NCBI RefSeq assembly: GCF_019890675.1
Contig: NZ_JAIOAA010000006.1
Span: 248,001-312,000 of the forward strand
DNA from: Micromonospora sp. PLK6-60
GTDB lineage: Bacteria; Actinomycetota; Actinomycetes; Mycobacteriales; Micromonosporaceae
Direction: 5' to 3'
DNA length: 64,000 bases
In this document: positions 53,897 through 62,517 of the stretch, one piece after another
Layout of the letters: each line of letters begins with the position of its first letter
Numbering within the stretch: the stretch's first letter is position 1
Position numbers and translations under genes: made by a program
The notes under the pieces: model-generated
What the model saw: only the letters and a program-made list of their open reading frames with translations
Databases searched by the model: none
What the model was told of the DNA's origin: nothing

Positions 53897-54978
53897 CCGC
53901 GAACGGCGGGCCGCCGGGCGGGAGCGGCGACGTCGTCGTCGCGCTCGACGTGGGCGGCACGGGGATGAAGTGCGCGCTGGTCCGGCCGGACGGCACGGTG
54001 GTGCACGCCGAGCGGCACGCCACCGACGCCGGGCGCGGCCCGGACGCGGTGGTGGGCACCGTGCTGGACGTCGCCGAGGGCCTGGCCGGCACCGCGCGGG
54101 CCGCCGGCCTTACCCCGGTGGCCTGCGGCGTCGTCGTGCCCGGGGTGGTGGACGAGGCCACCGGGACGGCGGTCTGGTCGGCGAACGTGGGCTTCCGGGA
54201 CGTACCGCTGCGGGAGCTGGTGGCGACGCGGCTCGGCCGGCCCGCGGTGCTCGGCCACGACGTGCGGGCCGGCGGCCTGGCCGAGGCCCGGCTCGGCGCC
54301 GGGCGCGGCGCGGCGCACGTGCTGTTCGTGGCGATCGGCACCGGGATCGCCGCCGCCCACGTGGTCGACGGCCGGGCCGCCACCGGCGCGCACGGCGCGG
54401 CCGGCGAGATCGGCCACATCCTGGTCCGCCCCGACGGCCCCACCTGCGGCTGCGGCCGACCCGGCTGCCTGGAGGCGGTCGCCTCGGCCGCCGCCGTCGC
54501 CCGCCGGTACGCGGAACTGGCCGGCACGCCGGCCGCTCTCCACGGCGCCCCGCAGCCGACCCGGTCCGACGGCACGCCGGAGCCGGTCGGCACCAACGGC
54601 ACCCCGCAGCCGGCCGCCACGCCGGAGCCGGTCGGGGCGGCGGGTGGGCGGCTCAGCGCCGCCAACGTGGCGACGCTGGCGGCGGCGGGCGACCCGCTGG
54701 CCGGGCGGGTGTGGCGGGAGGCCGTCGAGGCGCTCGCCGACGGGCTCGCCACCGGGCAGGCGCTCTTCGACGTGTCGACCGTGGTGCTCGGCGGTGGGCT
54801 GGCCCGCGCCGGTAGCCTGCTGTTCGATCCGCTGCGCGCGGCGCTGCGCGACCGGCTGACCTTCCACCGGGAGCCGCGGCTGGTCCCGGCGGCCCTCGGC
54901 GACCAGGCCGGCTGCCTCGGCGCCGCCCTGCTCGCCCTCGACGCGCGCCGGGAAACCGCGCTGGCACTGGACGACTGA
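53893..54978 (+). CDS. ROK-family sugar kinase
   Basis: A 361-residue ROK kinase, expected to phosphorylate N-acetylglucosamine or a similar sugar with ATP. ALDVGGTGMK is the phosphate-1 loop, GHDVRAGGLAEARLGAGRG the substrate loop, and HGAAGEIGHILVRPDGPTCGCGRPGCLEAVAS the ROK signature with the CGCGRPGC zinc site. A 45-residue Pro/Gly/Thr-rich insert (about 215-250) with repeats GTPEPVGTNGTPQPA interrupts the C-terminal lobe and is unusual. GTG start, GTGA overlap with the SIS gene. Confidence 0.88.
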   Translation: MTANGGPPGGSGDVVVALDVGGTGMKCALVRPDGTVVHAERHATDAGRGPDAVVGTVLDVAEGLAGTARAAGLTPVACGVVVPGVVDEATGTAVWSANVGFRDVPLRELVATRLGRPAVLGHDVRAGGLAEARLGAGRGAAHVLFVAIGTGIAAAHVVDGRAATGAHGAAGEIGHILVRPDGPTCGCGRPGCLEAVASAAAVARRYAELAGTPAALHGAPQPTRSDGTPEPVGTNGTPQPAATPEPVGAAGGRLSAANVATLAAAGDPLAGRVWREAVEALADGLATGQALFDVSTVVLGGGLARAGSLLFDPLRAALRDRLTFHREPRLVPAALGDQAGCLGAALLALDARRETALALDD

Positions 54979-54987
54979 GGAGAACTG

Positions 54988-56097
54988 ATGAGCCTGCGGG
55001 TGAGCGGGAAGGTGGTGACCCCGACCGGGGTGATCCGGCAGGGGTGCGTGGAGCTGACCGGCGACCGGATCAGCGCCGTCGCCGAGTACCCCGCCGTGCG
55101 CGACGGGCACTGGATCCTGCCGGGCTTCGTGGACATGCACACCCACGGCGGCGGCGGGCACACCTTCACCACCGGCGACGCCGACGCGGCCCGGGGAGCC
55201 GCCGCGTTCCACCTCGGACACGGCACCACCACCCTGCTGGCCAGCCTGGTCAGCGGCCCGTACGAGCTGATGCGGGCGGCCACCTCGACGCTCGCGCCAC
55301 TGGCCCGGGCGGGGGTGCTGGCCGGCATCCACTTCGAGGGGCCGTACCTGTCGGCGGCGCGCTGCGGGGCGCAGAACCCGGAGTTCCTGCGGGACCCGTC
55401 CACCGAGGAGCTGGCCGAGCTGGTCGAGCTCGGCGGCGGCGCGGTCCGGATGGTGACCCTGGCCCCGGAGCGGGACGGCGCCATCGAGGCGATCAAGCTG
55501 CTCACCGGGCACCGGGTGGTCGCCGCGATCGGGCACACCGACGCCACGTACGACCAGACGCGGGCCGCGGTCGCCGCCGGCGCGAGCGTCGCCACCCACC
55601 TGTTCAACGGGATGCGCCCGCTGCACCACCGCGAGCCGGGACCGGTGGTGGCCCTGCTGGAGGCGCCGAACGTGGTCTGCGAGCTGGTCGCCGACGGCGT
55701 GCACCTGCACGACGCGACGCTCACCTTCGCCGCCGCGACGGCCGGCCCCGAGCGGGCCGCCATCATCACCGACGCGATGGCCGCGGCCGGCATGCCGGAC
55801 GGCGAGTACGAGCTGGGCGGCCAGGCGGTCACCGTGGCCGACGGGGTGGCCCGGCTGGCGCGCGACGGCGCGATCGCCGGCAGCACGCTCACCATGGACG
55901 CCGCCCTGCGGCGCGCCCTGGCGGCCGGCATCCCGATGACCGACGCGGTCCGGATGGTGGCCACCACCCCGGCCCGGGCGATCGGCCTCGGTGACCGGGT
56001 GGGCGCGCTCCAGGTCGGGCTCCGCGCCGACCTGGTGGTCCTCGACGACGACCTGAACGTGGTGCGGGTGATGCGCGCGGGCGAGTGGGTGGAGTGA
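54988..56097 (+). CDS. nagA: N-acetylglucosamine-6-phosphate deacetylase
   Basis: A 369-residue amidohydrolase converting N-acetylglucosamine-6-phosphate to glucosamine-6-phosphate and acetate. Seen are the metal motif PGFVDMHTHGGGG (residues 45-57), HFEGPYLS, GHTDATYDQ, THLFNGMRPLHHREPG, and TDAMAAAGMPDG with the catalytic Asp. AGGAG precedes the ATG by 6 bases. Third gene of the amino-sugar operon: kinase and deacetylase together with the SIS protein give a full pathway from GlcNAc to glycolysis. Confidence 0.95.
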   Translation: MSLRVSGKVVTPTGVIRQGCVELTGDRISAVAEYPAVRDGHWILPGFVDMHTHGGGGHTFTTGDADAARGAAAFHLGHGTTTLLASLVSGPYELMRAATSTLAPLARAGVLAGIHFEGPYLSAARCGAQNPEFLRDPSTEELAELVELGGGAVRMVTLAPERDGAIEAIKLLTGHRVVAAIGHTDATYDQTRAAVAAGASVATHLFNGMRPLHHREPGPVVALLEAPNVVCELVADGVHLHDATLTFAAATAGPERAAIITDAMAAAGMPDGEYELGGQAVTVADGVARLARDGAIAGSTLTMDAALRRALAAGIPMTDAVRMVATTPARAIGLGDRVGALQVGLRADLVVLDDDLNVVRVMRAGEWVE

Positions 56098-56116
56098 GTT
56101 CCCGGCCGGCGGGCGG

Positions 56117-57325
56117 TCAGCCCGTCGGCATCTCCACGCCGAGCACGGCCTGCTCGTCCGGGCGGTGCACCAGCACCTCGGACAGGTAGGACTGCACCGC
56201 CGGGGCCATCCCGACGTCCCGCCCGGCCTGCTCGGAGAGCAACCACTTGTGCTCGATGATCTGCGCGAAGAGCTCCTGCGGCTCCAGCTTGCGGCGCAGG
56301 TCCGCCGGCACCGCGCGGACCACCGGCTCGAAGACCTCGGTCAGCCAGCGGTGCGCCGCCTGCTGCTCGTCGGTCAGGTCGCTCTCCACCCGGTAGGCGT
56401 CCAGGTCGTTGAGCAGCTTGCGGGCCTGGTTCTCCTCGGCGTCGAGGCCGGTGAGCCGGAGCAGCCGCCGGGTGTGGTAGCCGGCGTCGACCACCTTGGG
56501 CCGGACCAGGTAGCGGCCGTTGTCGACGGTCGACAGGGCCACCTCGGCGACGTCGAAGCCCAGCTCGTTGAGGCGGCGGATGCGGCCCTCGATGTCGTGC
56601 CGGGCCTCCCGCTCGATCTGCTGCTCGTAGGTGATCTCGTGCCACAGCCCCTCGTAGCGCCGCACGACCTCCTCGCAGACCACCTCCGGCTCGATCGACT
56701 CGTGCAGCAGCCCGGCGGCCTGCAGGTCGAGCGCCTCGCCGAAGATGTTCACCCGGGCGATCTCCAGGTCCTCACCGCGCTGCCCGTGGGAGAGCGAGCT
56801 GTGCAGGGCCCCGGTCTCCGCGTCCACCAGGTAGGCCGCGAAGGCCCCGGCGTCCCGGCGGAACAGCGTGTTGGACAGCGAGCAGTCGCCCCAGAAGAAG
56901 CCGGTCAGGTGCATCCGGACCAGCAGCGCGGCCAGCGCGTCGAGCAGCCGGTTCATCGTCTCCGGGCGCAGCGTGTTGGAGAAGAGCGCCCGGTAGGGCA
57001 GGGAGAACTGCAGGTGCCGGGTGATCAGCACCGATTCCAGGGGCTCCCCGTCGTCGGTCTGCCGGTCGGCGACGATCGCCACCGCCTCGACCGACGGGAA
57101 GTCGATCCGTTCCAGCGCCCGCAGCAGGTCGTACTCCCGCTCCGCGATCCGTTCGCGGGTCTCCTTGAACGCGTACACGAACTCGCCGAGGCGGACGAAT
57201 CGGACGATGTGCCGGGAGATGCCCTGCGGCAGGGCGACCAGGTGCTGGGCAGGCCACTCCTCCAGCGGGGTCGACCAGGGAAGGTCAAGCAGCGCCGGGT
57301 CCACGAGGGCAGAGGTGATCCGCAC
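56117..57325 (-). CDS. DUF4032 domain protein (kinase-like)
   Basis: A 402-residue protein with the DUF4032 layout. The N-terminal half looks like a lipopolysaccharide/protein-kinase fold: VYAFKETRERIAEREYDLLRALE (Lys and Glu), HLTGFFWGDCSLSNTLFRRDAG (catalytic-loop D-x-x-x-x-N) and AYLVDAETGAL (metal Asp). The C-terminal DUF4032 domain is helical, with FAQIIEHKWLLSEQAGRDVG. GTG start 57323-57325; other in-frame starts lie upstream. It converges on nagA and is divergent from the PAP2 gene. Substrate unknown. Confidence 0.88.
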   Translation of the reverse strand: MRITSALVDPALLDLPWSTPLEEWPAQHLVALPQGISRHIVRFVRLGEFVYAFKETRERIAEREYDLLRALERIDFPSVEAVAIVADRQTDDGEPLESVLITRHLQFSLPYRALFSNTLRPETMNRLLDALAALLVRMHLTGFFWGDCSLSNTLFRRDAGAFAAYLVDAETGALHSSLSHGQRGEDLEIARVNIFGEALDLQAAGLLHESIEPEVVCEEVVRRYEGLWHEITYEQQIEREARHDIEGRIRRLNELGFDVAEVALSTVDNGRYLVRPKVVDAGYHTRRLLRLTGLDAEENQARKLLNDLDAYRVESDLTDEQQAAHRWLTEVFEPVVRAVPADLRRKLEPQELFAQIIEHKWLLSEQAGRDVGMAPAVQSYLSEVLVHRPDEQAVLGVEMPTG

Positions 57326-57438
57326 GGCCACAAGTCTGACGGTTGTCCCCGCCGAACGCTTCCCTTCGTGGTTCGGCACACAGCCGTCCCCCGGGCCGCG
57401 ACCCGGCGGCGCCGCGGGCGGCCGGTAGCGTGGTCGGG

Positions 57439-58206
57439 GTGCGGGAGACCACGACGGTACGCCGAAAGGTACGCCTGCGGCCGGTCCGGCCGGCCGGCTG
57501 GCGGTGGGACCTGCTGCTGCTCGCCGGGCTCGTCGCGCTGACCGTCGCGCTGGCCACCGGCCACCTCTTCGGCCTCGACCGGGCGGTCGCCGACTGGGCG
57601 GACACGCACCGGCCGACGGTGGCCCGGTGGACGGCCATGATCCTCAACTATCTGGGCCAGGGCACCCCGTTGACACTTGTCGCCGCGGGTCTCGGCGTGC
57701 TGTTGGCGCTCCGGCTCCGCTCGGTGCGCCCGGTGCTGCCGCCGGTGGTGGCGTTCGCGCTCACCTACCTGACCATCGGCCCGCTGAAGGTGTGGACCGC
57801 CCGGCCCGCGCCGAGCGCCAGCAGCAAGGAACCGTTCCTCCCGCCCGAGCAGACCCTGCCGCTGTTCCAGCACGACCTGCCGATCAGCTACGCGCAGTCC
57901 TACCCGTCCGGCCACGTCGCCAACGCCATCGTCTGGTACGGCGTGCTCGCCCTGCTGCTGGCGCCGCTGCTGCGCACCTTCGGCCGTCGGATGCCGCCCC
58001 GGCTGGTCACCGCCGTCCGGGTGGTGCCGCCGCTTGTCGTCTTCTGCACCACGATCTACCTCGGCTGGCACTGGCTTACCGACTCGGTGGCCGGGTTGGC
58101 CCTCGGGCTTTTGCTGGACCGGCTGCTGCGCCGGGTGCCCTGGGACGACCTGCCGTTGCCGGGCCGGTTGCGGGATTGGGACCGACCGTTCACCTCGTAC
58201 CCCTAG
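57439..58206 (+). CDS. PAP2-superfamily phosphatase, membrane-bound
   Basis: A 255-residue membrane protein of the PAP2 phosphatase family, which dephosphorylates lipid phosphates such as undecaprenyl or phosphatidate. Three motifs are seen: GPLKVWTARPAP, YPSGHVANAIVW and YLGWHWLTDSVAGLALG, with five to six hydrophobic helices. GTG start 57439-57441 (VRETTTVRRKVR); the frame opens upstream without a good start. It precedes the APC permease by 10 bp, probably co-transcribed. Confidence 0.86.
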   Translation: MRETTTVRRKVRLRPVRPAGWRWDLLLLAGLVALTVALATGHLFGLDRAVADWADTHRPTVARWTAMILNYLGQGTPLTLVAAGLGVLLALRLRSVRPVLPPVVAFALTYLTIGPLKVWTARPAPSASSKEPFLPPEQTLPLFQHDLPISYAQSYPSGHVANAIVWYGVLALLLAPLLRTFGRRMPPRLVTAVRVVPPLVVFCTTIYLGWHWLTDSVAGLALGLLLDRLLRRVPWDDLPLPGRLRDWDRPFTSYP

Positions 58207-58216
58207 GGTTCGCCAG

Positions 58217-59464
58217 GTGAACGAACTCGCGCGGCGACTGGGCGTACCCGATGCGGTGGTCATCGGTCTCGGCTCGATGCTCGGTGCGGGCGTCTTCGTG
58301 GTCTTCGCCCCGGCCGCGGCGGCGGCCGGCGGCGCCGGGCTGCTGCTGGCGGTGGCCCTGGCCGGCTTCATCGCGTTCTGCAACGCGACCAGTTCGGCCC
58401 GGCTGGCCGCCCGGTACCCGGAGTCCGGCGGCAGCTACGTCTACGGCCGGGAGCGGCTGAACCCGTTCGCCGGGTTCCTGGCCGGCTGGGGCTTCGTGAT
58501 CGGCAAGACCGCGAGCTGCGCGGCGATGGCGCTGACCATCGGCGCGTACGCCTGGCCGGAGCGGGCCCGGTGGGTGGCGGTGGCCGCCGTGGCGGCGGTG
58601 ACCGCGGTGAACCTGCGCGGCATCGGCAAGACCGCCGCGGCGACCCGGGCGCTGGTCGCGGTGACCCTGACCGTGCTGGCCGTCGTCGCGGTGACCGGGC
58701 TGGCCACCGGGCACTTCGCGGTGGCCCGGCTGGACGGGTTCGCGCACACCGGCGACCGGGGCGTGCTGACCGCCGCCGGGCTGCTCTTCTTCGCCTTCGC
58801 CGGGTACGCCCGGGTCGCCACCCTCGGCGAGGAGGTACGCGACCCGGAGCGGACCATCCCACGGGCGGTGCCGCTGGCGCTCGGCCTCGTACTGGCGATC
58901 TACCTGCTGCTGGCCGTGGTCGCCCTCGGGGTGCTCGGCGAGCGACGGCTGGCCGAGGCCGCCGCGCCGCTGGCCGAGGTGGTGACCGCAGCCGGGCTGC
59001 CCGGCCTGGCCGGGGTGGTCCGGGTCGGCGCCACCGTGGCCGTGGTCGGGGTGCTGCTCTCCCTGCTGGCCGGGGTCGGCCGGACCACGCTGGCGATGGC
59101 CCGCCGGCGGGACCTGCCGGCCGCGCTGGCCGCGGTACACCCCCGCTTCCAGGTGCCGCACCGCGCCGAACTGGCGGTGGCCGCCGTGGTCGCGGTGGTC
59201 GTGCTGCTCGGCGACGTACGCGGCGCGATCGGCTTCTCCAGCTGCACCGTGCTGGTCTACTACGCGATCGCCAACGCCGCCGCGCTCACCCTCGGGCGCG
59301 AGCCGGGACGGAAGCTGCCGGTGCAGCTCCTCGCGGCGCTGGGGCTGGTCGGCTGCCTGGTGCTCGCGGTGAGCCTGCCGCTGTCCAGCGTGCTCGCCGG
59401 CTTCGGCGTGCTCGCCCTCGGCGCCCTCTGGTACGCCATCCGCCACACCAGCCGCGCGACCTGA
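58217..59464 (+). CDS. APC-superfamily amino-acid permease
   Basis: A 415-residue transporter with about 12 hydrophobic helices. GLGSMLGAGVFVVF is the helix-1 substrate-binding break of the APC family, and FFAFAGYARVATLGEEVRDPERTIPRAVP the helix-6 break with the conserved EEvRdPeRtIPrA. GTG start, GCCAGG upstream. It imports amino acids or cationic compounds; substrate not predictable. Probably one unit with the PAP2 gene. Confidence 0.9.
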   Translation: MNELARRLGVPDAVVIGLGSMLGAGVFVVFAPAAAAAGGAGLLLAVALAGFIAFCNATSSARLAARYPESGGSYVYGRERLNPFAGFLAGWGFVIGKTASCAAMALTIGAYAWPERARWVAVAAVAAVTAVNLRGIGKTAAATRALVAVTLTVLAVVAVTGLATGHFAVARLDGFAHTGDRGVLTAAGLLFFAFAGYARVATLGEEVRDPERTIPRAVPLALGLVLAIYLLLAVVALGVLGERRLAEAAAPLAEVVTAAGLPGLAGVVRVGATVAVVGVLLSLLAGVGRTTLAMARRRDLPAALAAVHPRFQVPHRAELAVAAVVAVVVLLGDVRGAIGFSSCTVLVYYAIANAAALTLGREPGRKLPVQLLAALGLVGCLVLAVSLPLSSVLAGFGVLALGALWYAIRHTSRAT

Positions 59465-59640
59465 GCCACCTGCGCAGTCGGTCTCCCGTGGGCCTGGTAG
59501 GCGACCGGGTCGAACAGCTCCCGCCACGTACTGCCAGCGCTTGAGGGCCAGCGTGCCGCCCCTCGCCGTGCGGCTTGGTTGGTGCCCGCCCCGCCGCAGG
59601 GGGCCGGGGGCGCGTGCCGCTCACCTCACCGCAGGCGCCC

Positions 59641-59792
59641 GGACGGGGTCTCAGCCCGGACGGGGTCTCAGCCCGGACGGGGTCTCAGCCCGAGCGGGGT
59701 CTCAGCCCGAGCGGGTCTCAGCCCGAGCGGGTCTCAGCCCGAGCGGGGTCTCAGCCCGAGCGGGGTCTCAGCCCGAGCGGGGTCTCAGCCCG
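59641..59792. repeat. 17-bp tandem repeat array, nine copies
   Basis: Unit GGACGGGGTCTCAGCCC, repeated nine times with small changes (GGAC to CGAG, two copies one base shorter). There are no spacers, so it is a minisatellite and not a CRISPR array. Each unit contains GGG-TCTCAG-CCC, so the DNA could form arrays of small hairpins. Confidence 0.9.
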
Positions 59793-59820
59793 GGCCGCAC
59801 GCCAGCCGGGTGGTTGGCGG

Positions 59821-59931
59821 GCAGGCTACCAACTTGATGTCGTAGACGAATCACGGTGGCAGCGGAATGCCGCGACCGGGGTCCTTCTTCCGGCCGGATG
59901 ATTCGTTCACGACATCAAGTTCGTAGGCTGC
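59821..59931. mobile_element. 111-bp inverted-repeat element (MITE-like)
   Basis: Two 33-bp arms, 59821-59853 and 59899-59931, are inverted copies with four mismatches (GCAGGCTACCAACTTGATGTCG...). The 45-bp middle has no open coding capacity. This is the form of a miniature transposable element or of joined ends of a deleted insertion sequence. No clear target duplication flanks it. Confidence 0.6.
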
Positions 59932-60116
59932 TCGGCGCACCCTCCGCTGCCGGCGCCGCACCCGGGGGACGCCGCGCCACACCGGGCCCGCGCCGCGCCG
60001 CGCCGCACCGCGCCGCCCCCGGCGCGCGGGCCGGGCCGGGCCGCAAGGGTGCCTACCCTGCGAACTCGGCCCCAGGTCCCCACCCAGCTCCCGGCTCCCT
60101 GGGCGACGCCTGGGCC

Positions 60117-61901
60117 TCACTCCTCCGGCTGGCGGGGCACCGGCGCGCCGGCCGGCTCGGCCGGTGGCGCCGGGGTGGTCTCCCGCAGCAGCGCGCTCAG
60201 GCCCGCCCGCCGGGCCACCACGGTCAGCCGGTCCCCCGCCTGGATCACCATCCGCGGATCGGCCGACCAGTCCGCCCTGCGCCCCGGCCGGGTGTGCGCC
60301 AGCAGCCGTACCTCGCCGGGCCGGGTCACCGCGGCGAGCGGGCGGCCGTCCAGCGTCGACCCGGCGACCACCGGCACCTCGGTGACCAGCAACGCGTGCC
60401 GCCCGACCGGGATGGTGGCGATCACCGCGCGGTCCAGCAGGGCGGCCGCGAACGACGGCGCGGCCAGGTAGGACACGCTGCGCGAGATGCCGATGCCGAA
60501 GGCGCGCTGGACGCGTTCGGCGAAGTCGCCGTCGAACAGCCGCAGCACCACCCGCAGGTCCGCGTTGAGGGCCCGCCCGTTCAGCGCGGCCCGCAGGTTC
60601 ACGCCGTCGTCGGTGGAGACCACCACCAGCGCCTGGCAGGTCGCCACCGAGGCGGCCCGCAGCGTCTCCTCCAGCCCGGCGTCCCCCACCACCAGCGGCA
60701 CGCCCAGCCGCCGGGCCAGGGCGGCGCCCCGTGCGTCCGGGTCCCGGTCGATCGCCACCACCTCGATGCCGAAGTCGTGCAGCTGGGCCATCACCCGGGT
60801 GCCGATGTTGCCCAACCCGACGACCACCACGTGACCGGTCCGGTCCGGCTGGATCCGGCCGGCGTGCAGGGCCAGCCGGGCGTTCACTATGCCGTCCACC
60901 ACCACCGCGGTGATCAACGGGATCAGCGCCAGCCCGGCCAGGTTCAACACCACCTGCATCACCTGGGCCGCCGCCGGCTTGTTGACGTCCGGGTCCTGCC
61001 CGCTGAGCGTGGTGACCAGGGTCAGATAGAGCGCCTCGCCCCAGTTGACGCCCGCCGCCCGGGAGTTGAGCCAGCCGAGCACCGCGATCACCGCCAGCAG
61101 CAGGAGCACCGCTATGCCGATCTTGCGGGTGGCGAAGCTGCGGACGGCCCGGAGCAGCACCGCCAGCGGCTGGCGGCGCCGGCGCGCCCGGGCCATCCGG
61201 CGGGCCGCCAGCTCGGTGCCGGGCGGCTGACCGGTCGCCTCGGCGAGCACCACGTCGGCCGCCGGCTCGTCGGCCGGTAACACCCGGACCAGCTCCGGAT
61301 CGGTCGTCACGGCCAGCCCGCAGACCAGGTCCTGCGGGCGTACGTCGGCGCGGCGGGCCACGTACAGGGTGCGGCCGGCGTGCCGGAAGTGGGTGGGCGC
61401 CACCTCGCCGAGCGCGGCGGCGACGAAGGCCGGCGCGGCCATCGAGGCGTCGGAGAGCACCGACGAGTCGGGGAAGAGCTGCCGTACGCCGTTGGCCAGG
61501 CTGGTGTTGAACATCCGCACCACCAGGCGCAGCCGCGGCTCGACCTCCTGCGCGCAGAGCGCCGCGTGCATGTTGCCCACGTCGTCCTGGTGCAGCAGGG
61601 CCAGCCCGTCCGCGCCGGCCAGCCCGGCCCGGCGGAAGGTGGCCTCGTCGAGCCGGTCGGCCCGGACCACCTGGATCCCCGGGATGTCCCGGCCGTCCGG
61701 CCCCTCCGAGCGCCGCCGCTCGGGCACCACCAGGGTGACCCGGAGCCGGTTGGCGGTCGCCGCGGTGCCGAGCAGCGCCCGGACCACCCAGTACGCCAGC
61801 GGGTCGGCGCCGCAGACGACGTAGTGCGGCCGGGTGTCGCCGTTCATGCGCAGCCGCCAACCGGCCGCGCGCCGGGCCCGGTCGCGCAGGGGTTCGGCCA
61901 T
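60117..61901 (-). CDS. RCK/TrkA-N ion-channel-like protein with atypical filter
   Basis: A 594-residue protein: an N-terminal RCK/Rossmann domain (about 25-215, HYVVCGADPLAYWVVRALL), a two-helix channel-like membrane part (about 258-330), then a second Rossmann domain (VVVVGLGNIGTRVMAQLHDFG, about 360) and an RCK_C domain. This order resembles the ligand-gated CASTOR/POLLUX or MthK-like channels. The pore segment reads GEALYLTLVTTLSGQDPDVN, without the usual TVGYG potassium filter, so ion selectivity is unclear. ATG at 61899-61901; a second ATG 18 codons in is possible. It stands alone. Confidence 0.83.
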   Translation of the reverse strand: MAEPLRDRARRAAGWRLRMNGDTRPHYVVCGADPLAYWVVRALLGTAATANRLRVTLVVPERRRSEGPDGRDIPGIQVVRADRLDEATFRRAGLAGADGLALLHQDDVGNMHAALCAQEVEPRLRLVVRMFNTSLANGVRQLFPDSSVLSDASMAAPAFVAAALGEVAPTHFRHAGRTLYVARRADVRPQDLVCGLAVTTDPELVRVLPADEPAADVVLAEATGQPPGTELAARRMARARRRRQPLAVLLRAVRSFATRKIGIAVLLLLAVIAVLGWLNSRAAGVNWGEALYLTLVTTLSGQDPDVNKPAAAQVMQVVLNLAGLALIPLITAVVVDGIVNARLALHAGRIQPDRTGHVVVVGLGNIGTRVMAQLHDFGIEVVAIDRDPDARGAALARRLGVPLVVGDAGLEETLRAASVATCQALVVVSTDDGVNLRAALNGRALNADLRVVLRLFDGDFAERVQRAFGIGISRSVSYLAAPSFAAALLDRAVIATIPVGRHALLVTEVPVVAGSTLDGRPLAAVTRPGEVRLLAHTRPGRRADWSADPRMVIQAGDRLTVVARRAGLSALLRETTPAPPAEPAGAPVPRQPEE

Positions 61902-61989
61902 GCCCGGATGGTAGTCAGCCGGTCGCCGTCGGCGCAGCCCCCTTGATCATGAACGCATGGTCTCCCCGGGCCGGGGTAGAGCAGGCGGC

Positions 61990-62469
61990 GTGCAGACCTT
62001 CCTGCCGTACCCGGACTTCCTGGCCAGCGCCCGGACGCTGGACCAGCGCCGCCTCGGCAAGCAGCGGGTGGAGGCGATCCAGGTGCTGCGCGGGTTGACC
62101 CGGCCCGGCTACGGCTGGCGCAACCATCCGGCGGTGAAGATGTGGGCCGGCTACGAGGAGGCGCTGGTCCGGTACGGGCTGGACGTCTGCGCGGTGTGGT
62201 GCGAGCCCGGCCGGGCCGACACCTGCGCCGCCACCCTCACCACCGACCTCGCCACCGCCTGCGGCCTGGACCGGGTCCGGACCCAGCCCGAGCTGGCCGC
62301 CACCGGTGAGCTGCCGCCCTGGCTGGGACGGGAGGACCTGCACCGCAGCCACCGGTCGTCGCTGCTGCGCAAGGACCCGGAGCACTACCGGCCGTTGTTC
62401 GGCGACGTCCCGCCCGACCTGGAGTACGTCTGGCCCCCCTCCGACCGCCCCCGCCGCTGCCCCGGATGA
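61990..62469 (+). CDS. MSMEG_6728 family protein (pyrimidine-dimer glycosylase-like)
   Basis: A 159-residue protein of the MSMEG_6728 family, distantly related to the pyrimidine dimer DNA glycosylase (T4 endonuclease V) family. QTFLPYPDFLASARTLDQRRLGKQRVEAIQVLRGL and GYGWRNHPAVKMWAGYEEALVRYGL are the conserved stretches; HRSHRSSLLRKDPEHYRPLF closes the family core. GTG start chosen at the usual QTFLPYPDF opening; an ATG 11 codons upstream is possible. Whether it repairs DNA is unproven. Its stop is followed by the composite 60-bp repeat. Confidence 0.85.
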   Translation: MQTFLPYPDFLASARTLDQRRLGKQRVEAIQVLRGLTRPGYGWRNHPAVKMWAGYEEALVRYGLDVCAVWCEPGRADTCAATLTTDLATACGLDRVRTQPELAATGELPPWLGREDLHRSHRSSLLRKDPEHYRPLFGDVPPDLEYVWPPSDRPRRCPG

Positions 62470-62470
62470 A

Positions 62471-62517
62471 AGGAGGGGCCCCTTGTTAACACCGGGTGTT
62501 AACAAGGGGCCCCTCCT
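62471..62517. repeat. 47-bp perfect palindrome from head-to-head repeat halves
   Basis: 23-bp perfect arms (AGGAGGGGCCCCTTGTTAAC plus ACC and its complement) around one base. It is formed by one inverted half-element joined to the start of full copy 4. It begins one base after the stop codon at 62469 and would be an exceptionally strong terminator hairpin. Confidence 0.9.

Larger units (their letters stand above)
59465..60116. other. Gene-poor, repeat-rich interval
   Basis: 652 bp without a credible gene. It contains a 17-bp tandem array (59641-59792), an inverted-repeat element (59821-59931) and then a C/G-rich simple stretch of CCGCG words (59941-60050). Short frames open here only because of the bias of the repeats. 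Confidence 0.75.

Noticed and set aside
59641..59792. Possible CRISPR array
   Set aside because: The 17-bp units follow each other directly without unique spacers and no cas genes are present.
60117..61901. TrkA potassium uptake regulator
   Set aside because: TrkA is soluble; this protein has two membrane helices between its Rossmann domains, so a channel-like protein fits better.
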